From Victivallaceae bacterium (GTDB taxonomy: Bacteria > Verrucomicrobiota > Lentisphaeria > Victivallales > Victivallaceae): 14,683 nucleotides of DNA. This document shows positions 7,886 to 14,200 of the stretch, in pieces. The notes under the pieces were generated by a model, which saw only the letters and a program-made list of their open reading frames with translations, searched no databases and was not told where the DNA came from. Within the stretch, counting starts at the first letter, position 1; each line of letters begins with the position of its first letter. A program made the position numbers and the translations under genes. The stretch is from contig JAQVVK010000037.1 of NCBI GenBank assembly GCA_028698975.1, positions 1-14,683 of the forward strand, written 5' to 3'.

Positions 7886-8734
7886 ATGCTGAAAAAAGAA
7901 AAAATCAATTTGTTTGCGGCGCGCTGCCGCGCCAATAAAACGGCGATTGCGATCATCGGCGCGGCTGCGCTGTTTTCGCTGATCGGGTGTTTGACTGGCG
8001 GCGGATCGCAAATTGACGCTCTCGCCTTGTGGGGCCTGGGGGCGGCGATCGTAATAAGTGTTTTTGCCGGCGAAACGCGGGGGGAGTCCGCCGTGCGGCG
8101 TGTCCGTCCGGCGGCGTGGCTGGCGTTGGCGGCTTCCGCGTGCCTGATCTGGTTTGCTCCGGCCGGTTGCGCGTCAGTTGCTCTGACGCTCTTACTGGTC
8201 GCGCTGATGCTGTTTTGCGTCGACTGGCGGCTTTCGCTAAAGCTGATACTGCCGCTGGCGATTTTTGTCATGTTGGCTCCGGCGCAGAAGTTCATTTATA
8301 TTCTGCTCAGTTTGCCGATGAGCCAGTTGTGCGCCGCGCTCACGGTAAGCGCGCTGCGGCTGGTGGGGGTCTCCGCCGAATTTGAACGGGCGGTGATCTC
8401 GGTCGGCGGCGGGCAGGTGGCGGTCACGGCGGCTTGCAGCGGAGTGGAACTCTTGGAAGCCATGTTGTTTATCGGTTTCTTCTTTGTCAACGTCAAGGGG
8501 CGGTCGCTTTGGCTGCGGGTGGCGCATTATCTTACCCTTTTACCCATAATCATTATATGCAATACGTTGCGTTTGACCGTGGTGATCTGGCTCTACACCC
8601 GGATCGGCGACCGGGCGTTTGAAGACCCGCTGCACTCGATCTTTGGATTGGCGGTCACGGCAGGAGCGGTGTTGCTGCTGGCGGCGGAGCGGCCGCTTTT
8701 TGCATTTGTTGCGGAAAGAGAGGCGCACGAGTGA
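7886..8734 (+). CDS. Exosortase/archaeosortase family transpeptidase
   Basis: Exosortases are multi-pass inner-membrane cysteine transpeptidases that process proteins carrying a C-terminal sorting signal (PEP-CTERM and relatives), usually in bacteria that make exopolysaccharide. The 282-residue product is almost wholly hydrophobic, with roughly seven or eight membrane segments. The family's catalytic residues are all present in the right order: Cys184 in AACSGVELLEAM, Arg229 in CNTLRLTVVIW, and His250 in DPLHSIFGL. I cannot assign a named exosortase subtype. The ATG at 7886 lies 10 nt after the TPR stop with no good SD, so translation probably depends on coupling. Its stop overlaps the next gene's GTG start (GTGA). 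No substrate with a sorting tail is visible in the window; substrates are often scattered elsewhere in the genome. Confidence 0.9.
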   Translation: MLKKEKINLFAARCRANKTAIAIIGAAALFSLIGCLTGGGSQIDALALWGLGAAIVISVFAGETRGESAVRRVRPAAWLALAASACLIWFAPAGCASVALTLLLVALMLFCVDWRLSLKLILPLAIFVMLAPAQKFIYILLSLPMSQLCAALTVSALRLVGVSAEFERAVISVGGGQVAVTAACSGVELLEAMLFIGFFFVNVKGRSLWLRVAHYLTLLPIIIICNTLRLTVVIWLYTRIGDRAFEDPLHSIFGLAVTAGAVLLLAAERPLFAFVAEREAHE

Positions 8735-9051
8735 ATTTTGCGCGGTTAAAACCGGTGTTGACGATAATTTCGCTGATCCCGCTGTGTACCGAATTGGGGT
8801 ATATATGGGGCGCGTGGCGGCAGTCGCCTTTGGATTCCAAAAACTGGCTGTTTGTCGTCGTCGCCCTGCTGCTCGGCGTAATCTTTCGCCGCCGCATCGC
8901 CGGTTGGGCGCAAACCCAGATCGACTGGCGGGCTCTGGTACCGGTGGTGATTTGCATTGCCGGGCTGGTTTTCGGCGAACTGCGTCACATCCACGCGCTG
9001 GTGATCCTATCTGCCGTGGGGCTTACTTCCTCGACCGTACTGCTCATGTAA
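8731..9051 (+). CDS. Small multi-pass membrane protein, possibly the 5' half of a gene interrupted by an in-frame stop
   Basis: The GTG at 8731 overlaps the exosortase stop and has a GAGAGG SD, giving a 106-residue product with about three or four membrane helices. The pattern (short N-terminal helix, then SPLDSKNW, a hydrophobic helix, an RRR loop, further helices) resembles the N-terminal half of exosortases more than any other family I recognise, although no catalytic residues are present. The TAA at 9049-9051 is in the same frame as the next gene, with only three codons before that gene's TTG start. Read through, the two form one continuous membrane-plus-EpsI protein of about 370 residues. 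This may therefore be the front half of a disrupted gene, or a genuine small gene coupled to the next by termination-reinitiation. The product assignment is tentative; the frame is well supported by its composition and tight packing. Confidence 0.55.
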   Translation: MNFARLKPVLTIISLIPLCTELGYIWGAWRQSPLDSKNWLFVVVALLLGVIFRRRIAGWAQTQIDWRALVPVVICIAGLVFGELRHIHALVILSAVGLTSSTVLLM

Positions 9052-9060
9052 GGCGAAACG

Positions 9061-9852
9061 TTGTTTATCGGGACGCTGCCGCTTTTTGTCTTACTGGCAC
9101 TGGGTTGCCCCTCGACCGGTTATTGGAGCGGTTATTATTTCCGACTGTTGTGCGGGATCGACCTCGCCGGGCTGACCTTGAAGTTGATTGCGGCGGCGGT
9201 GCTGGCGGCGGGGTTTATCTGGGTTCGCCGGCCGGCCAAACTGCATACGGTGTTCTTTGTGGCGGCGGCGGTGCTGGTCGCGGGTGCGATGGTGGCCAAA
9301 CTCAACCCGCCGCGTTTCGGCGAGCCGGTGCGGCTTCGTGAGAACTTGACCCGGGTCGGCGGCTGGATCGGGGTTTCGGAGTCTCCCTCGGCCGGGGAAA
9401 GGCGTTTCTTCAGCGGCTGCGAAGTCTCGCGCTGGGTGTTTTTCCGAAAAGACGGCGGAAAATCCGGCGGCGTGACCAGTTTGGTTTTGCTGGCGGTCAA
9501 ACTGGGTGGTGACGTGCATAAACTTCACCCGACCGAGTTGTGTATGCGAAGCGGCGGCCGTGAAGTGATTTCCAACCGCGAAAAAGTGGTCGACACTACG
9601 CAGGGGCCGTTGGCGGTACAGGAATTGCGTTCGGCGGGCGGAGTCGCCGCTGCCGCTCATCTTACATATACTTGGTATGTCGGGCCGCATTGGTCAACCG
9701 GAAACTTCATGACGTTCCGGCGGGTTTGGCAAAAAGGTGATGCATGGCTGTCGTATCAGCTGGTGGCAACGGGTGGAGACAGCGAAAAATCCGCGGCTGA
9801 AACGATTGAAAAATTTATAAATGATGCTTTGGCAGGAGGTTGCAATGAGTAA
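9061..9852 (+). CDS. EpsI-like exosortase-associated protein with N-terminal membrane helices
   Basis: The 263-residue product starts with two or three membrane helices (to about residue 80). A soluble domain follows, predicted outside the cytoplasm, resembling the EpsI (DUF3485-type) partner of exosortases: a GGWIG strand at about 100-104, the hallmark HPTELCMRSGGREVI at 156-170 (family pattern H-P-E-x-C then G), and YTWYVG at about 203-208. EpsI proteins occur next to or fused with exosortases; their exact role is not settled. The start used is TTG at 9061, with AAGG 7 nt upstream overlapping the previous stop. It could equally be the back half of the upstream ORF, since both share a frame. 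The next gene starts 8 nt before this stop. EpsI-like identity is a motif-level call supported by context. Confidence 0.72.
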   Translation: MFIGTLPLFVLLALGCPSTGYWSGYYFRLLCGIDLAGLTLKLIAAAVLAAGFIWVRRPAKLHTVFFVAAAVLVAGAMVAKLNPPRFGEPVRLRENLTRVGGWIGVSESPSAGERRFFSGCEVSRWVFFRKDGGKSGGVTSLVLLAVKLGGDVHKLHPTELCMRSGGREVISNREKVVDTTQGPLAVQELRSAGGVAAAAHLTYTWYVGPHWSTGNFMTFRRVWQKGDAWLSYQLVATGGDSEKSAAETIEKFINDALAGGCNE

Positions 9853-11197
9853 TCTGCTACTTGATGAATCCGGTGAGATATGGAAAAAACGGATCACTCG
9901 TATGGCTACTTTGGCCGGGCGGATGAGCGGAGGCATTGACTTCAATCGCATGATCGAAACGGTATTTGACGAGGCTTGCGACGAGATCGGAGCCGACGCG
10001 GTGGCTCTTTTTGCCTCCTCCGACAACGGTAGGGGTATGACGGTCATCCGCAATCGATGGGCTCAGGCGGGCAAAACGGTGCCGGGCGAGCGCAACGTCT
10101 TGGTGCGTATAAATATGGAGTCGCTGTTTGAGATGTTGTCTTCGACGCCGGCTGTGGCTTTTTCGTTGGATGACACCGACCTGTGCAGTTGGAAACGCGA
10201 AATGCTTGGCTTTTACGAGGCGTCATCGATAATTGTCGGCCGGGTGATGCTGGGGGAGCGTACATACGGAGCCTTGGCGTTTCGTTACGGCGTTGATATG
10301 AAGTGGGAGCATCATGAGGCCGATCTCACGTTTGTCAGGTCGTTTTGTGCGGTGGTTGGAGGTTATGTGACCCGCCGCGAAGGGCAGTTGGAGTTCATCC
10401 AGCGTGAAAACCGCAGCAAGGCGATAATGGAGTTTATGCCGGCGATGACATTGCTTTTCGACGCGTCCGGCCTGCTTTTGAGGCTCAATCTCGCGGCGCG
10501 GCAATATGCGGAGAAGACTTCCGGCTATTCGTTTGACGACAATACGCATTGCTGTGCCGAGATGTTTTGCGGCATCAAGGAGCCGACCGCGGACTGCCCG
10601 GTGAAGCTGGCCCGGCGTGACGGCGAGGTGCATTCGGTCTGCAAGGAGGTCGGCGGCCGCCGGCTGATCTTTATGGCGCGCTCGGTGCCGGAGCGTTCCG
10701 GCGGCCCCGGAATGGTGGTCGAGCAGATCATTGACGTGACCGATTGCGGAAAACAGTGGTATGAGCCGTCGCGTCCGGCGGGGGAGGCGGCGGTCGAAGC
10801 GTCGTCCAAAGAAGGCGTTGCCGAAAGCCCGGTTGAAAATCCGGGCGGTGCCAAATTGATTATGGTGGTCGACGATATTGAGATGAACCGTCGTCTGCTT
10901 GGGGTGATGCTCCGTAAGCTGGGATTCAGTTATATTGCCGCGGAGTCGGGGGCGGAGGCCATCGGGTTGCTTAAAAATCATCAGGTTTCACTGATCCTCA
11001 CCGATATTTGGATGCCCGGCATGTCGGGCGAAGTAATGGCGCAAAAGATTGCAGGAGAACCAGCTACGTCCGGCATACCGATCGTGGCGATCACCGCAGA
11101 TACCCAGCGGGTCGAGGCGGAGTGTTTTCGTGAAGTGATACACAAACCGATCAAACTTGACGCGCTGAGCGACGTGATTTTGCGCAATATAATTTGA
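9845..11197 (+). CDS. GAF-PAS-receiver signalling protein lacking a histidine kinase domain
   Basis: The 450-residue soluble product has a GAF-like domain at about 30-180, a PAS-like domain at about 190-300, a low-complexity linker at about 305-335, and a complete receiver domain at about 336-450. The receiver has the acidic pair Asp343/Asp344 (VVDDIE), phosphoacceptor Asp387 (LTDIWMPGMSG), Thr417 (AITAD) and Lys434 (HKPI). This receiver type is usually the C-terminal part of hybrid kinases, but the HisKA and HATPase domains are missing where the linker lies. The PAS segment is Cys-rich (HCCAEMFCG, DCPV, SVCKE), like PAS domains of many sensor kinases; redox or metal sensing is only a guess. 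The ATG at 9845 has AGGAGG 6 nt upstream and overlaps the EpsI-like stop by 8 nt, so it belongs to the exosortase operon. Its phosphodonor and output are unknown. Confidence 0.85.
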   Translation: MSNLLLDESGEIWKKRITRMATLAGRMSGGIDFNRMIETVFDEACDEIGADAVALFASSDNGRGMTVIRNRWAQAGKTVPGERNVLVRINMESLFEMLSSTPAVAFSLDDTDLCSWKREMLGFYEASSIIVGRVMLGERTYGALAFRYGVDMKWEHHEADLTFVRSFCAVVGGYVTRREGQLEFIQRENRSKAIMEFMPAMTLLFDASGLLLRLNLAARQYAEKTSGYSFDDNTHCCAEMFCGIKEPTADCPVKLARRDGEVHSVCKEVGGRRLIFMARSVPERSGGPGMVVEQIIDVTDCGKQWYEPSRPAGEAAVEASSKEGVAESPVENPGGAKLIMVVDDIEMNRRLLGVMLRKLGFSYIAAESGAEAIGLLKNHQVSLILTDIWMPGMSGEVMAQKIAGEPATSGIPIVAITADTQRVEAECFREVIHKPIKLDALSDVILRNII

Positions 11198-11230
11198 CGC
11201 ATCGACGCCGAGTGCGGATTTTGTGGTTTT
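11198..11230 (+). terminator. Weak candidate terminator after the GAF-PAS-receiver gene
   Basis: CGCAT (11198-11202) can pair with GTGCG (11212-11216), including one G-T pair, across a nine-base loop. A T-rich stretch (gattttgtggttttta) follows. The stem is short, so this is a weak call, but the site is where the exosortase operon should end before the next promoter. Confidence 0.25.
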
Positions 11231-11246
11231 TATGTTCCGGAATGGT

Positions 11247-11274
11247 TTGAATTTTCAATTCAGGCATGTATATT
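11247..11274 (+). promoter_or_regulatory. Probable promoter of the dksA-lspA-pepF group, with internal palindrome
   Basis: TTGAAT (11247-11252) and TATATT (11269-11274) are 16 bp apart, a good sigma-70-type promoter about 50 bp before the dksA-like start. A perfect inverted repeat, TGAATT-N3-AATTCA (11248-11262), overlaps the -35 box and spacer, where a bound protein would block polymerase. Confidence 0.55.
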
Positions 11275-11324
11275 AATTTCCCCAAAGAGTATCGATGTTC
11301 ATTCTTACGACGAGGGGGGGGATT

Positions 11325-11828
11325 ATGGCTGAAAAGAGCAAATCTGTCGGAACTCGCGCCGCTGCAAATGCGACCGCGAAAAAATGCGCCGCGAAGAAGT
11401 CTGGCAAACCCGTCGAGAAGGCCGCTCCGGCCGTCACGACCAAACCCAAAAAGCCGGTTATCGCCTTGACCGGAAAAGACAAGCATTATTACGACGCTTT
11501 GATGCATGTCCGCGATGTGGTTATGGGGCAAATGCAGTACCACGCCGAAGACGCGCTTGATTGCAGCAACGCCGATAAACGCGGCGTGACAACGCACATG
11601 GCCGATATTTCAAGTGATAACTCTCGTCATGAGATGGAGTTGCGCATGCTTACCGAAGAAGGCAACATCCTCGAATTGATCGAGGACGCCCTGGAGCGGC
11701 TGATGCACGGCGAGTACGGCAACTGTCTCGACTGCGGCAAGCCGATCTCCGAGGGCCGGCTGGAGATCCGCCCGTACGCGATATACTGTGTTAAATGCAA
11801 GTCTCTGCACGAAAAGAATATGCATTAA
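11325..11828 (+). CDS. DksA/TraR-family zinc-finger regulator with Lys/Ala-rich N-terminal tail
   Basis: DksA/TraR proteins bind the RNA polymerase secondary channel and adjust transcription, often with ppGpp. The 167-residue product has a C-terminal four-Cys zinc finger: Cys134 and Cys137 (CLDCGKPI), Cys155 and Cys158 (YCVKCK). Before it, a helical part (about 50-125) contains HMADISSDNSRHEMELRM, matching the coiled-coil region of small PVC-type DksA homologues. The first 45 residues are rich in Lys, Ala and Pro (AKKCAAKK, KPKKP), resembling histone H1-like tails and absent from E. coli DksA. The ATG at 11325 is preferred: the G-rich SD (GAG plus a run of eight G) ends 3 nt before it. An ATG at 11295 in the same frame lies too close to the expected transcript start. 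lspA follows after one base. Whether it responds to ppGpp cannot be told. Confidence 0.88.
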   Translation: MAEKSKSVGTRAAANATAKKCAAKKSGKPVEKAAPAVTTKPKKPVIALTGKDKHYYDALMHVRDVVMGQMQYHAEDALDCSNADKRGVTTHMADISSDNSRHEMELRMLTEEGNILELIEDALERLMHGEYGNCLDCGKPISEGRLEIRPYAIYCVKCKSLHEKNMH

Positions 11829-11829
11829 A

Positions 11830-12378
11830 ATGACGAGCTGGCTCGACCGTTTGACTCCGGGGTCTCTCCGGGAACGGATATTTTGCGGAGTATCCATTGC
11901 CGCGGGTTGCGGTGTCCTGTTGGCCGACCAGTGTTCAAAACAGGCGGTGGTGCATGATTTCAGCCTCGGCGAGAGCAGGCCGGTGATCGACGGATTTTTT
12001 TCGCTGACCTATGTGATAAATTACGGTGCGGTGTGGAGTATGTTTTCCGGACGGGGCACCTTTTTGCTGTCGGTGGCTTTGATCGTTGCGGTGTTGATGA
12101 TAGTATTTTTTCGCCGCTTGACCGAGAATTGCCCGGAACGGGTGCTGGCGGCCGCGCTGGTTTTCGGCGGCATGGCCGGAAACAGCATCGACCGGCTGTG
12201 GCGCGGCGGCGTGGTGGATTTCTTGGATTGCTATTACCGGTCGTATCACTGGCCGGTGTTCAACGTGGCGGACATCGCCATTTGCACCGGCGTGGGGTTG
12301 TTTATCCTCTCGTCGCTTGCAAGAAAGGAGAACTCTGATGAATCGCGGCAAGTCAAAGACGACAAGCACGGCGAGTGA
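11830..12378 (+). CDS. lspA: Lipoprotein signal peptidase (signal peptidase II)
   Basis: LspA is an inner-membrane aspartyl protease that removes signal peptides from diacylglyceryl-modified prolipoproteins. The 182-residue product has the four expected membrane segments and all family motifs: ADQCSKQ (about 32-38), INYGAVWSMFSG (about 63-74), FGGMAGNSIDRLWRGGVVDFLD with catalytic Asp121, and FNVADIAI with catalytic Asp148. The usual NxGAAF appears as NYGAVW, a mild variation. The charged C-terminal tail (about 165-182) is longer than in many LspA proteins and is encoded partly within the overlap with the next gene. The ATG at 11830 lies one base after the dksA-like stop, with only a weak purine-rich stretch as SD, so coupled translation is likely. 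An upstream start at 11788 would lie inside the dksA-like gene and only add a non-conserved extension. Confidence 0.96.
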   Translation: MTSWLDRLTPGSLRERIFCGVSIAAGCGVLLADQCSKQAVVHDFSLGESRPVIDGFFSLTYVINYGAVWSMFSGRGTFLLSVALIVAVLMIVFFRRLTENCPERVLAAALVFGGMAGNSIDRLWRGGVVDFLDCYYRSYHWPVFNVADIAICTGVGLFILSSLARKENSDESRQVKDDKHGE

Positions 12379-14137
12379 ACCGGTTTGGAATCTTGAAGCA
12401 ATGTATGCCACCCCCGCCGATTGGGAGCGGGATTTTGCCCGGATCGAGCCTTTGACCCGCAACTTTGCGGCATTTCGTGGCCGTCTGGCCGAGTCCCCCG
12501 CCGTGTTGCGTGACGCCATCGCCGCCGACGACGAGGCGTCGCGGGTGGGCGAAAAGGTTTTCTGTTACGCCCATATGCGCTCCGACGAAGACACCTCCAA
12601 CTCCGCCAACCGGGCGCGGGTTGACCGGGTTGAATCGCTTTTTGCGTCGCTGTCGGAGTTGAGCGCATGGTTTGATCCGGAGGTTATGGCTATTCCCGAC
12701 CCGGTCATGAAGTGTTTTCTTGACGCGCCGGAGCTGTCGCTTTATCGACGCAGCCTGATCGAGCTTTTGCGCGACAAACCCCATACACTGAGTGAACCCG
12801 AGGAGCGGCTGATCGGCAGTTTCAGCGAGTCGCTGGGTATGCCCGACAAGGTGTTTGGCATCTTGACCGACTCGGATATGGACTTTGGCTTCATACACGA
12901 CGAAAACGGCAAACGCCGCAAGCTGACCCACGCCAACTACTCCGGATTTTTGGAGAGTTCCGACCGGGAGGTGAGGAGGCGTGCTTTCCGCAAGCTGCAT
13001 GGCACCTACAGGAAATTTGAAAACACGCTGGCCGCAACACTGGACGGCGAGGTTAAACTTCACAATACCGAGGCGCGGGTGCGCCATTATGGATCGGCTC
13101 TTGAGTCGGCCTTGTCGGGGGATAATATCGATCCATCGGTATATCGCAATCTGATAAATACCGTGCATGACAATCTGGGCGGATTTTACAAGTACATGGA
13201 TTTGCGCAAGCAAATTCTCAAACTTGACCGGCTCGACATGTATGATATGTTTTGTCCGCTGCTGCCGGGGTGCCGTCGCGAATACTCCTTTGAGGAGGCG
13301 GCCAAGATGGTTAGACAGGCGCTTGCTCCGCTCGGTGCGCAATATGTGCGCGACCTCGAGCAGGCGTTTGCCCAACGCTGGGTGGACGTGCCGCAGCGTC
13401 GCGGCAAACGCTCCGGAGCCTACTCCGGCGGCTGTTTTGACAGCTACCCGTACTTGCTGCTCAACTTCAATCACACGCTAAACGATGTCTTTACGCTGGC
13501 GCACGAGCTGGGGCACTCCATGCACAGCTTTTATTCGAAGCGCACTCAGCCATATCATTATGCGGACTATTCGATTTTTGTGGCCGAGGTTGCCAGTACA
13601 ACCAACGAGCTATTGCTCTCGCATCACTTGCTGGCTTCGACGGAAGACCGCGATCTGCGCGCCCATCTGCTCGGCAATCTGGCCAACGAGATACGCAGTA
13701 CCATCTTCCGGCAGACCATGTTTGCCGAATTTGAGCTGGCGGTGCACGAATCATCTGCCGCCGGGGTGCCGCTTACGCCCGATTTTCTCTGCGAAAAATA
13801 CGCCTCGCTAAACCGCCTCTATTACGGGCCGGGGGTGGAGGCCGATCCGCTGGTGGCTCAGGAGTGGTCGCGCATACCGCACTTTTATTACAACTTTTAT
13901 GTTTACAAATATGCCACCGGCATGTCGGCGGCGATCCGGTTGGCCGAGAATCTGCTTTCGGGCGATCAGGCCAAACGAGAGGCGTATCTGAAATTTCTGC
14001 AGGCGGGAGACTCCAAAGACCCGTTGGATATAATGCGTGACGCCGGGGTGGATCTTGCCACGCCGGAACCGGTTGACGCCGCGTTGCGGTTTTTTGAATG
14101 CACGGTCAACGAGTTGGAAACGCTGCTTTTAAGTTGA
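12338..14137 (+). CDS. pepF: Oligoendopeptidase F-type metallopeptidase (M3B family)
   Basis: This cytoplasmic zinc peptidase family degrades short peptides. The 599-residue product has the length typical of PepF. The N-terminal helical part starts with VWNLEAMYATPADWERDF, a recognisable PepF opening. The catalytic region has the zinc motif HELGH at 389-393 (His389, Glu390, His393) and the third-ligand Glu417 in FVAEVAS. FNHTLNDVFTLAHELGHSMH and the C-terminal IPHFYYNFYVYKYATG are characteristic M3 blocks. I chose the ATG at 12338 because AGGAG lies 7 nt upstream. It overlaps lspA by 41 nt, so it belongs to the dksA-lspA group. A longer start at 12317 would bypass that SD. Function is inferred from family; the natural peptides are unknown. 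Confidence 0.95.
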   Translation: MNRGKSKTTSTASEPVWNLEAMYATPADWERDFARIEPLTRNFAAFRGRLAESPAVLRDAIAADDEASRVGEKVFCYAHMRSDEDTSNSANRARVDRVESLFASLSELSAWFDPEVMAIPDPVMKCFLDAPELSLYRRSLIELLRDKPHTLSEPEERLIGSFSESLGMPDKVFGILTDSDMDFGFIHDENGKRRKLTHANYSGFLESSDREVRRRAFRKLHGTYRKFENTLAATLDGEVKLHNTEARVRHYGSALESALSGDNIDPSVYRNLINTVHDNLGGFYKYMDLRKQILKLDRLDMYDMFCPLLPGCRREYSFEEAAKMVRQALAPLGAQYVRDLEQAFAQRWVDVPQRRGKRSGAYSGGCFDSYPYLLLNFNHTLNDVFTLAHELGHSMHSFYSKRTQPYHYADYSIFVAEVASTTNELLLSHHLLASTEDRDLRAHLLGNLANEIRSTIFRQTMFAEFELAVHESSAAGVPLTPDFLCEKYASLNRLYYGPGVEADPLVAQEWSRIPHFYYNFYVYKYATGMSAAIRLAENLLSGDQAKREAYLKFLQAGDSKDPLDIMRDAGVDLATPEPVDAALRFFECTVNELETLLLS

Positions 14138-14162
14138 TTTCTCCAATTGGTATTTATATATT
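14134..14162 (+). promoter_or_regulatory. Probable promoter of the UDP-sugar pyrophosphorylase gene
   Basis: TTGATT (14134-14139), overlapping the pepF stop codon, and TATATT (14157-14162) are 17 bp apart. The following gene starts at 14201 with an AAGGAG SD. The spacer includes the palindrome CCAATTGG (14143-14150). No terminator is seen after pepF, so read-through is also possible. Confidence 0.55.
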
Positions 14163-14200
14163 ATACAGGATAATTTAATATTTTTTGAAGGAGTTCGGTT

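Noticed and set aside
9190..9277. Two copies of a 16-base GCG-rich word (9190-9205 and 9262-9277)
   Set aside because: Both encode Ala-Ala-Val-Leu stretches of adjacent membrane helices. Similar codon choice explains the match without a repeat element.
12353..13474. 373-residue open frame on the minus strand opposite pepF
   Set aside because: The plus strand encodes a full M3 peptidase with a zinc motif. The antisense frame has no motifs.
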